Below are positions 27,198 to 34,380 of a stretch of DNA of 64,000 nt, piece after piece. Position numbers and translations under genes: made by a program. Positions within the stretch are counted from its first letter, which is position 1, and the number at the start of each line of letters is the position of its first letter. The stretch comes from Micromonospora luteifusca (GTDB lineage: Bacteria > Actinomycetota > Actinomycetes > Mycobacteriales > Micromonosporaceae): positions 1,054,001-1,118,000 of the forward strand of contig NZ_JAFBBP010000001.1 in assembly GCF_016907275.1 (NCBI RefSeq). Direction: 5' to 3'. The notes beneath the pieces were generated by a model. The model was not told the origin of the DNA. It ran no database searches and was given only the letters and a program-made list of their open reading frames with translations.

Positions 27198-29534
27198 ATG
27201 TCCTCTGATGGCGCGCTGTCCCCTGCGGTTCGTCGGATACTCGCGCGCGACGATCTGATGATGCTCGCTCGTGACGCCGAGGCCGCGGTCGACATCGTGC
27301 GGGAAGGCATGCCGACCGAACACGTGTTCAGGCAGGAGACGGAACTCTTCTCCGAGGCACTGAAGATGTACTGCGACACCGCCCGAAGCGCGGCCACCGA
27401 ACGAGTCTCGTCGTCGACATGGCTGGACGCACAGGACGGTGCCGGTGTCATCGTCGGGCTCTGCGCTCTACTCAAGGTTGACCTTCAACCCCCGGACCAC
27501 GCCAACGTCGCCACCTTCTACGAGCAGGCGCTTGCGAGGTTGGAGACGGATCGCGAGACCTTGGCCGGCGTAGATCTCGACAAGGACCTGTACAGAGGAC
27601 GGACGATCCGGTACCGGGCGGCCCGTGATCGCCGGATCCGCGGTAACCGTCTGGCCGCGATGGCCCTGGCTGAGCGGGATGACAACGAATTCGTCGGCAC
27701 CGGCGCCGACATCTTCCGCGCCCAATTCCATTACGAGTTGGCAGCCGGGTACCTGCTCAACGGCGAGGCAGCGAAGGTCCGGCCCCTACTGCGTGAGTCG
27801 GAGCTCCACGGGTACTGGAAGGCGGTCGCGCCCAGTAAGTTCGTCAGCCGTCACCGCATCGACTACGCCTTCGCCCTCGGCGCCTGGGCGGAAGGTGATC
27901 GCGACGGTGCGACCAAGCGGCTCGCCGAAGCTCAGCGGTATCTCCACAGGACCGGAGGGCGCGCCGCCCAGTACGACATCGAAGATCTGCTGCTGTCGTT
28001 GGCGCGTGCGGACCTGCTCATCGACGAGGGCCCCCTCCCGCTGGCGGCCGTCAACCGGGCCATCGACCACTTGGGCAGCGCACTCCGCTCCATCGAAGGG
28101 ATCCGTGACCGGTGGCGGGTGATCTCCCGTTCCGGCAGCCCGCTCGCGGCGGCGATCCGACGCATCTACGGCGACATCGCCCGCGCCGCCGCGGCGCTAC
28201 CAGGCCGTCAGGCCGCCGAACTCGGCCTACGGGTGAGCCTTTCGGCGAAGCAGTCCGGATTCGCCGCCCGGATGCGCGCCGATCGGTTCGACGTCGAGAG
28301 CAACTGGAGGACGTGGCGGACGGGTCGGCGACTGCGCACGCTACTGGACCAGGTGGTCGAGGTGGAGTCGGGACAGCAACTCGGTGGGGCGAACGCGGAA
28401 AGCGCGAAGCTCCTCGCGGATCTGCGGCTCCGCATCGAACATGCGGTTTCACCGCTCCTCGCGGACGCTGTCGTGCCAGTACCGGCGAACGTCGCGCGGG
28501 TGATCGACTCGGTGGGCGACCGCTACGCGCTCGACTTCGTCGGCCTTCCGGACACCGTCACCGCCGAGATCTCATGGTTCCGGACGCTCATCGGGCCTAC
28601 CGGCACGGTCAACTTCTGTCAGCTCACGGTGGGCGAGGCTCTCTCGGCGTTCATCACGGCGATCAGCCCTCCGACGGTCAAGCTGGCCGATGTCCTAGCC
28701 GGCGGTGTCGACTGGCAGGAACTCGGCGAGCAACTCATACCGCCGCAGCTGCGCGACGCGCTGAAACTCGCCGAGGAACCCGTGCCGCTGGTGATCTCGG
28801 CGCACTCCGCGCTCAGCCTGATGCCCTGGGCGGCCCTCCGGATCGACGGGCAGACGCGCCTGGTGGAGCGAGCCGTTCTCACCCAGACGCCGGTGCTGAC
28901 CTTCCTGTCAGGTCCGACCACCGCTCCCGCCACCGGTCCGGCGCTGATCCAGTTGGTCTCGAAGACCGGTGGGGGCAGCCACGGGGTCGGTACCGAACGC
29001 GAACGGGAAGCCTGGGGTATTTCGGCGCGAAAAGATGGATGGGTGCCGCTCAGCGAGTGCGCCCTCGAGCAGGACGCCTGCCCTGTGGACGTGCCCGGCA
29101 CGCTCGCCGCCGCGCTGTCGCAGCGGACCGGGCACTGGCGCTTCGCACACATTGCCTCGCACGGCGAGGGCGTCGGTCTCGGCCAGACATTGCTGCTGCC
29201 CGACGCCCCCATCAGTGCTGGCAGGGCACTCATGCTGCGCTGGCCGCAGTCGTTGCTCATCGCGTCGTGCCAGGTCGGCCGGCTGGTGAACGTCGAACAC
29301 GCCGAGCCGCTGAACTTCGTGATGGCGGCGCTCGCCGGCGGGGCGGAGCAGGTCGTAGCTTGTATCGACAACGTCGGGGACTTCTCCGCCGGCAAGACCG
29401 CGGCCGCAATCGTGCACAAGAGTCGGGCGGACGGCACGCGACTCGACGTCGCCCTCCGCGAGGTCCAACTGGAGTGGGTGAAAGGTCGTTGGCCCGACCT
29501 TTCCTGGATATTGTTCGCCGCCTACGCGCGCTGA
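27198..29534 (+). CDS. CHAT-domain protease with TPR-like helical N-terminus
   Basis: A 778-aa protein. Residues 1-420 are alpha-helical with TPR-like pairs (for example AQFHYELAAGYLLNGEAAK and DYAFALGAWAEGDRDGATKR). The C-terminal third is a caspase-like CHAT domain with the catalytic dyad His655 in HIASHGEG and Cys691 in LLIASCQVG; LSLMPWAALRID is another CHAT landmark. Such proteases act in conflict and cell-death systems, cleaving partners after a trigger is sensed by the repeats. The ATG at MSSDGALSP was chosen over a TTG twelve codons upstream; neither has a clear Shine-Dalgarno. Divergent from the small CATRA gene. Confidence 0.85.
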   Translation: MSSDGALSPAVRRILARDDLMMLARDAEAAVDIVREGMPTEHVFRQETELFSEALKMYCDTARSAATERVSSSTWLDAQDGAGVIVGLCALLKVDLQPPDHANVATFYEQALARLETDRETLAGVDLDKDLYRGRTIRYRAARDRRIRGNRLAAMALAERDDNEFVGTGADIFRAQFHYELAAGYLLNGEAAKVRPLLRESELHGYWKAVAPSKFVSRHRIDYAFALGAWAEGDRDGATKRLAEAQRYLHRTGGRAAQYDIEDLLLSLARADLLIDEGPLPLAAVNRAIDHLGSALRSIEGIRDRWRVISRSGSPLAAAIRRIYGDIARAAAALPGRQAAELGLRVSLSAKQSGFAARMRADRFDVESNWRTWRTGRRLRTLLDQVVEVESGQQLGGANAESAKLLADLRLRIEHAVSPLLADAVVPVPANVARVIDSVGDRYALDFVGLPDTVTAEISWFRTLIGPTGTVNFCQLTVGEALSAFITAISPPTVKLADVLAGGVDWQELGEQLIPPQLRDALKLAEEPVPLVISAHSALSLMPWAALRIDGQTRLVERAVLTQTPVLTFLSGPTTAPATGPALIQLVSKTGGGSHGVGTEREREAWGISARKDGWVPLSECALEQDACPVDVPGTLAAALSQRTGHWRFAHIASHGEGVGLGQTLLLPDAPISAGRALMLRWPQSLLIASCQVGRLVNVEHAEPLNFVMAALAGGAEQVVACIDNVGDFSAGKTAAAIVHKSRADGTRLDVALREVQLEWVKGRWPDLSWILFAAYAR

Positions 29535-29611
29535 CCCGCTGTCGGGGGCGACGATGTCGCCTGTTCGTGGGTCGTCCAGCCGGGGACGTCCTGGCCCAAA
29601 ACGCCGTGAAT

Positions 29612-29658
29612 GGGCGCGGGTGGCAGCAGCGGCATCGTCCGCTGCTGCCACCCGCCCG
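29612..29658. terminator. Strong bidirectional terminator hairpin
   Basis: A perfect 16-bp inverted repeat (29617-29632 with 29639-29654) encloses a 6-nt loop, and adjoining bases extend the stem. It lies between the converging CHAT gene and the 463-aa unknown gene. There is no U-tract, as is common in very GC-rich actinobacteria. Confidence 0.8.
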
Positions 29659-29706
29659 AGCGGCACGCCCCTCCCCTCCTCGTCGATCAGAGGCTGGACG
29701 TCGTCG

Positions 29707-31098
29707 TCACTGGTTCTTCAAGGCCCGCTCTGCCCGCTCGCGGCGGTCGCCTTCGTCGGCATAACGGTCGAGGACGAACCACCGCTGCCGCCATTCCCGA
29801 TAGCCGCCCGACACGCCGCGCTCGTCGCGGCAGGCCGCGACGCCGCGAAGAAACGCGGGCATCGTCACGCTGCCGATCGCGTTCGCATTCCCATGGATCT
29901 TTCCCGCGCGGTCCTTCTCGGCGAGCCAGGCCGAAATCGCCTCGACCGCATCGTCGTCAAGTGGGTTGCACTCCAGGAGGTTGGCGAAATCGAGGGTGCT
30001 GGGCAGATCGAGGCCGGGGAGTACGATCGCGGCGTTGAGCCGAAGCTGGGCGACTGACCGCCGATGGTCGGCGACCAGTGGAATGGGCCGGCCGTTGTCG
30101 TCCAGGACAGGCTTCTCGATCGCCTGGTAGGCCTTGACGAAGCGTCGGACCGTCGCCTCGCGCATCTCCTCCCAGCTCTCGTAATCAGAGCCCGGTTCCA
30201 GGTCGAGCTCCTGCATCTCGTAGGTCAGCGGTAGCAGGTGCAGGGCTGCCCGGGCGGTCATGATGCCTGGGTTCCGGAAGGCCGTACGGAGTGCCAGCCG
30301 GTCCCGACCCACCCGCTTGACCAGCCCGTAGGCGCGCTCGATCTCGGCGGCCTTGTCGAGCGCCTGCTCGCCGATGATGACGGCGATGGACAATTGCTGG
30401 TACAGAATCTCGACCCAGTATTCTTCGTCGTCCACGGTCCACTGTCGCTCGTGCTCTTTCTTGTCCAGTTCGTCCAGCCAACGGCCGATGAACCGCTCCG
30501 CCGTGCGGCAAGCGGTGCCGGTCTCGGCGAGCACCAACTGGAGAAAGATCTCCTCGAGGCCCAGCAACTCCAGTTCGCGACCGGGCGCACGGCCATGGTT
30601 TTCGACATAGTGGTCGCGCCGCTCTCGCGCCTCCTTGTGCTGCAGGAACGCTTCGTTGTAACCCTGCGGCGTATCCCGCTTGGACGAGACCAGCGCCTCG
30701 GCACGGATCGCTCCCAGAGACCGAGGCGCAAAATGCGGCCACGGCAGGATGCGAGCGACTTCGGCCAATCGCCCGACGAGGCCACCAGCGCGATAGTTGA
30801 TTTCGACGCCCACGTCGTCGCGCCGCGCCCAGCGGAGAATCTGCCAGCTCGCCTCGTAGATCATCCATCCGATCAGCCACAGGCGTTCGCGCAGCTCATC
30901 CGGCGGTTCGACAGAGTTTTCGATCGACTCGGACGAACGGTGCTTGGCATACCACTCGCGGTACTCCGCGACCTCCCGCTCAATTTCCTCGACAAGCGTT
31001 TCGTCGGCGGCTCGGCGTCCGGCCTCGGGGTCATCCCTGCCGTCGGATTCGGCACGCAGGGCAAGACAGATCATTTCCAATTCCTCAACGGTCCACAT
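29707..31098 (-). CDS. Unknown large helical protein convergent with the CHAT gene
   Basis: 463 aa from the ATG at MWTVEELEMICLALRAESDG. Almost entirely alpha-helical and rich in Glu, Arg and Trp; segments include WLIGWMIYEASWQILRWARR, EYWVEILYQQLSIAVIIGEQ and YREWRQRWFVLDRY. No membrane helix, signal peptide or recognised catalytic motif. I do not recognise a family. Repeated helical pairs could form a TPR-like or solenoid scaffold. A GGGAAG lies about 13 nt upstream of the ATG, so the start is tentative; the open frame extends 68 codons further. Position next to the CHAT gene suggests, but does not show, membership of the same system. Confidence 0.6.
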   Translation of the reverse strand: MWTVEELEMICLALRAESDGRDDPEAGRRAADETLVEEIEREVAEYREWYAKHRSSESIENSVEPPDELRERLWLIGWMIYEASWQILRWARRDDVGVEINYRAGGLVGRLAEVARILPWPHFAPRSLGAIRAEALVSSKRDTPQGYNEAFLQHKEARERRDHYVENHGRAPGRELELLGLEEIFLQLVLAETGTACRTAERFIGRWLDELDKKEHERQWTVDDEEYWVEILYQQLSIAVIIGEQALDKAAEIERAYGLVKRVGRDRLALRTAFRNPGIMTARAALHLLPLTYEMQELDLEPGSDYESWEEMREATVRRFVKAYQAIEKPVLDDNGRPIPLVADHRRSVAQLRLNAAIVLPGLDLPSTLDFANLLECNPLDDDAVEAISAWLAEKDRAGKIHGNANAIGSVTMPAFLRGVAACRDERGVSGGYREWRQRWFVLDRYADEGDRRERAERALKNQ

Positions 31099-31454
31099 GA
31101 TCGGGACAGCTTCCCTTCGCTGCGATTGATCAAGAATGAACTGTGATGCTTGTCGAGGAGAGGTTAGATATGGGCCACGAGTGACCACAATCAACCTTTC
31201 AGTTCGATGGACGCAACTGAGATGGCGGACGACCACGTCGTTTTTGGAAACTCGGAGGTATTCCAGGCGTACGCCAGCAACGGACGTGTCAGATATCGGC
31301 AAGCGTCAACTACTGAAACCTGACTGCGGGCCAACGCCGTCAGTGATACAGGCTCCCTGCGGGCCACAGGACCGCACCAGATTGGCCCGGGGCAAAGCGG
31401 GTCATAGCACGGCGAACCATGAACGAGCCGTGGCTGACCGCCGACGAGGGGCGG
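31099..31454. other. Intergenic stretch upstream of the 463-aa unknown gene
   Basis: No gene is supported here. On the minus strand it must carry the promoter of the unknown gene and the transcript end of murD2. It is AT-richer than the neighbourhood. No convincing terminator hairpin or repeat was found. Confidence 0.5.
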
Positions 31455-32804
31455 TCAGCGAGTCGCCGTCTCCTCGATCGCCTCGAGGAACGCCTCCGAG
31501 CGATGCTCGAAGTTGCGGTACCGGCCGTAGCTGGGCGCGGCCGGCGACAACAGCACGACGCCGTTGGCCGGCGTGAGCTTACGAGCCTGACGGACCGCGG
31601 CAGTAAGGTCCTCGACGATCTCGCAACGCACGCTCGCCAGCCCGGCAAGCGTCTGGATGATCCGCGGGCCACTGTCCGGAATACCGATGACCGTGATGTC
31701 CCGCTCGGCCAGGTGGTCGCGCAGCGGGGTGTAGTCCACCCCCCGGTCGTTGCCGCCCACGATGACCGTCAACGGCCGCCCGTCGTACGCGTCGATCGCG
31801 TGCATCGCCGCGTACGGGCTGGTGGCGAGGGTGTCGTCGACGAACGTGAGGCCGGACGGGTCGAGAATCTCGGTGAGTCGGTGCGCCAGCCCCTGGAATT
31901 CGGCGACCGCCACGGCCAGGGTGTCCTTACGGGCGACGACGTCGACGTCGAGCGCGTCGAGCACGGCCAGCGCCACGCACAGGTTGCTCTCGTTGTGCCG
32001 GCCGACCAGCGGCAGCACCGCGCGCGGAAAGAGCGGGTGGTCCCCCAGGTGGAACCAGGGCGTCCCGTCCGGCCCGACAGCGACGTGGGTGGTGTCGGGC
32101 AGACCTGCCCGTACCACCGGGCGGTCACCCAACTCCGCGATGAGCCGCGGGTCGGTGCCGTTGACCACCACGGTCGCCGGATCGTGTGCGATCAGGTTGA
32201 GCTTGTCCCGGTAGTACTCCCGCTCACCGCCATGCGCGTCCAGGTGTTCGGGGAAGAGCGCGGTGACCACCGCGACATGCGGCGAGTCGGTGAGGTCACT
32301 GCACTGGTAACTCGACAGTTCCAGCACGTAGAGCGCCGCCTCGGGCAGCTCCAGCGTCGGTACGCCGATGTTGCCGCCGAACAGGTTCGGTCGCTCGACG
32401 GCGTTCAGCAGGTGGCTGGTCAGACTCGACGTGGTGCTCTTGCCCTTGCTGCCGGTGACGCCGACGGTGCGGGCCGCGTGATCGGCCATCCAGAGCGCGG
32501 TGCCCTGCGTGACGGGGATACCGCGTCTGCGCAGCTCGACCATCCAGGGGTGCGTCTGCGGCACCCCCGGGGAGCGGATCACCACGTCCGCCGCGACCAG
32601 CCGAGCGAGCCCGTCGTCGCCGGTCACCAGCGGCGCGGCCTGGGCGACCGGCCCTTCCCACGGCAGCGACAGGAAGTTCGTCCGGTCGTCCACGGCGACC
32701 AGGCTGGCCGGGCCGTGCGCGGCGACGGCGGTGACAGCGGCCACGCCCTCACGGCCCGTACCCCAGACGGCCACAGAGCGTCCGCGCAGGTCAGCCAGGC
32801 GCAC
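31455..32804 (-). CDS. murD2: UDP-MurNAc-L-Ala--L-Glu ligase (MurD2)
   Basis: A 449-aa Mur ligase. The ATP loop is VTGSKGKSTTSSL (residues about 115-127), with NIGVP, ELSSYQCSDL, HLDAHGG and RHNESN following in ligase order. The C-terminal DDTLATSPYA replaces the DSKATN-type segment of ordinary MurD. Its place beside murL identifies it as the variant that attaches L-Glu rather than D-Glu to UDP-MurNAc-L-Ala; MurL then inverts the glutamate. The GTG start has AAGGAGA about 6 nt upstream. It is divergent from murL with 48 nt between starts. A plain MurD specificity would be the alternative reading. Confidence 0.85.
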   Translation of the reverse strand: MRLADLRGRSVAVWGTGREGVAAVTAVAAHGPASLVAVDDRTNFLSLPWEGPVAQAAPLVTGDDGLARLVAADVVIRSPGVPQTHPWMVELRRRGIPVTQGTALWMADHAARTVGVTGSKGKSTTSSLTSHLLNAVERPNLFGGNIGVPTLELPEAALYVLELSSYQCSDLTDSPHVAVVTALFPEHLDAHGGEREYYRDKLNLIAHDPATVVVNGTDPRLIAELGDRPVVRAGLPDTTHVAVGPDGTPWFHLGDHPLFPRAVLPLVGRHNESNLCVALAVLDALDVDVVARKDTLAVAVAEFQGLAHRLTEILDPSGLTFVDDTLATSPYAAMHAIDAYDGRPLTVIVGGNDRGVDYTPLRDHLAERDITVIGIPDSGPRIIQTLAGLASVRCEIVEDLTAAVRQARKLTPANGVVLLSPAAPSYGRYRNFEHRSEAFLEAIEETATR

Positions 32805-32852
32805 CTATGATCTCCTTGCTCGCAACCGGACAGGCTCGGACTAGTATGACCT
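32805..32852. promoter_or_regulatory. Shared murD2/murL control region
   Basis: 48 nt separate the divergent starts. On the plus strand TAGTAT (32842-32847) ends 5 nt before the murL GTG, the spacing expected for a -10 element of a leaderless transcript. On the minus strand the murD2 start has an ordinary Shine-Dalgarno, so its promoter must overlap murL coding sequence or this short gap. Confidence 0.5.
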
Positions 32853-34202
32853 GTGCCTAACGGACAACTGCGGCGGATGGACGCCTTCACCTTCCCGTCC
32901 TACTCGATCGACTTCGCCACCGGCGAGGTGTTGTTCGACTACGCCCTGACCGGCCCCGCCGGTGAGCAACGGTTCACCGAGGCGATCACCCTTCCGCTGC
33001 CGGCGGAGCCGCCCTCGGATGAGACGGTGGCGACCCTGGGCCGGGTGTTGGAGGTGCTGCACCTCGTCGCCGGGGTCAGCTACTACAAGGCCGCCGCACC
33101 GCCCCGACTCGTGCTGCCGGCGCCGCTGGGAGCGGCCACCGTCGACTACGTCACGGCCGTCTACACCAAGGGCCTCGCCGAGTACGCGTACCGCAACCAG
33201 CTGCCGCACGTGCTGGAGCTGCGCCCGGAGGTGCCGGTGGGTTCGCCCGAGCCGCCACGCGTGTACGACGACGCCGACCGTCGTCCGCTCTCGGCGGTCG
33301 GTGGGGGCAAGGACTCGATCGTCAGCCTGGAGGCGCTGCGCCGAGCCGAGCTGGACCCGGTGCCGTTCTCGGTCAACCCGAACCACGTGATCGTCGCGGT
33401 CAACGAGGCGTCCGGGCTGACCCCGCTGGCCGCCCGACGGCGGCTCGACCCGGTGCTGTTCGATCTGAACGCGGCCGGCGCGCTCAACGGGCACATCCCG
33501 GTCACCGCCATCAACTCACTGATCGCCGTGGCCACCGCGGTGCTGCACGGGCTGGGTCCGGTGGTGATGTCCAACGAACGCTCCGCCTCCGACCCCAATC
33601 TGGTCTGGAACGGTCACGAGATCAACCACCAGTGGTCCAAGGGCGTCGAGGCGGAAGGGCTGCTGCGGGCGGCGCTGGCCGAGCACGCGGGCCTGACCGA
33701 ACCGTACTTCTCGCTTCTGCGCTCGCTGTCCGAGCTGCACATCGCCCGGCTGTTCGCCGAGATCACCCGGTACGACGACGTGGTGACCAGCTGCAACGCC
33801 GCGTTCAAGCTGCACGACGCGAGCGAGCGCTGGTGCCGCGACTGCCCGAAGTGCCGGTTCGTCTTCCTGGCCATGGCGCCGTTCATGCCTCGGGAGCGGG
33901 TCACCCACATCTTCGGCGGCGACCTGCTCGCCGACCCGGAGCAGATCCCCGGCTATCACGAGCTGCTGGGCGTGGACGGGCACAAGCCGTTCGAGTGCGT
34001 GGGCGAGGTCGAGGAGTCGGTGGTGGCCCTTGGCCTGCTCGCCGAGCAGGACCAGTGGCGTGACGCCCCGGTGATCCGAGCCCTGGTCGACGCCGTCCCG
34101 GAAACAGCCTGGTCCGCCGTGGCCAACTCCGACGTCTTCACCCCCGGTGGCCCCAACCACATCCCCCCCACCTACGCCAAAGCCCTAACCCCCCTCACCT
34201 AA
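32853..34202 (+). CDS. murL: UDP-MurNAc-L-Ala-L-Glu epimerase (MurL)
   Basis: A 449-aa protein. SAVGGGKDSIVSLEAL is a PP-loop-like ATP motif (about residues 148-163) and RWCRDCPKCRFVFLAMAPF carries a CxxC pair, as in known MurL. MurL uses ATP to epimerise the terminal L-Glu of UDP-MurNAc-L-Ala-L-Glu to D-Glu, replacing glutamate racemase for cell-wall synthesis. Its partner murD2 is divergent next to it. The GTG start lacks a Shine-Dalgarno and sits 5 nt after a TAGTAT, so translation may be leaderless; an ATG eight codons later (MDAFTFPSYS) is the alternative. Confidence 0.9.
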   Translation: MPNGQLRRMDAFTFPSYSIDFATGEVLFDYALTGPAGEQRFTEAITLPLPAEPPSDETVATLGRVLEVLHLVAGVSYYKAAAPPRLVLPAPLGAATVDYVTAVYTKGLAEYAYRNQLPHVLELRPEVPVGSPEPPRVYDDADRRPLSAVGGGKDSIVSLEALRRAELDPVPFSVNPNHVIVAVNEASGLTPLAARRRLDPVLFDLNAAGALNGHIPVTAINSLIAVATAVLHGLGPVVMSNERSASDPNLVWNGHEINHQWSKGVEAEGLLRAALAEHAGLTEPYFSLLRSLSELHIARLFAEITRYDDVVTSCNAAFKLHDASERWCRDCPKCRFVFLAMAPFMPRERVTHIFGGDLLADPEQIPGYHELLGVDGHKPFECVGEVEESVVALGLLAEQDQWRDAPVIRALVDAVPETAWSAVANSDVFTPGGPNHIPPTYAKALTPLT

Positions 34203-34253
34203 CAACCCCCTCCCATCCCCTCCCCTCCTCCCTCCCACCCCCTGCTATCCCCT

Positions 34254-34314
34254 GTTGATCATGAGGTTATTGCCACCCGGGCCGGCGTGTCGGGGCAATA
34301 ACCTCATGATCAAC
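34254..34314. repeat. Intergenic palindrome, family B, copy 1
   Basis: A perfect 21-bp inverted repeat (34254-34274 with 34294-34314) starting GTTGATCATGAGGTTATTG, with a 19-nt loop. It lies between the convergent murL and pucR genes. The stem recurs at 43189-43249, and the loops also share CGACACGCCG when one copy is reversed. A C-rich tract (34206-34252) and a G-rich tract (34326-34380) flank it. Confidence 0.9.
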
Positions 34315-34342
34315 GAAGGCGGCAGCGGGGGGCAGCGGGCGC

Positions 34343-34380
34343 GGGGTGGGGGGGGTGGGGGTGGGGGTGGGGTTTAGGGG
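34343..34380 (+). other. G-quadruplex-type G-run cluster
   Basis: Five runs of four to eight G separated by single T residues, ending at the stop codon of the pucR gene on the other strand. This is a textbook G4-forming pattern on the plus strand. It is AT-free apart from the spacers, and is non-coding. Confidence 0.75.

Noticed and set aside
26949..27475. Longer versions of the CATRA membrane and small-protein genes extending upstream
   Set aside because: The extensions are Ser/Arg-rich shadows antisense to the CHAT gene or lying over the small gene; the shorter starts open true coding sequence.
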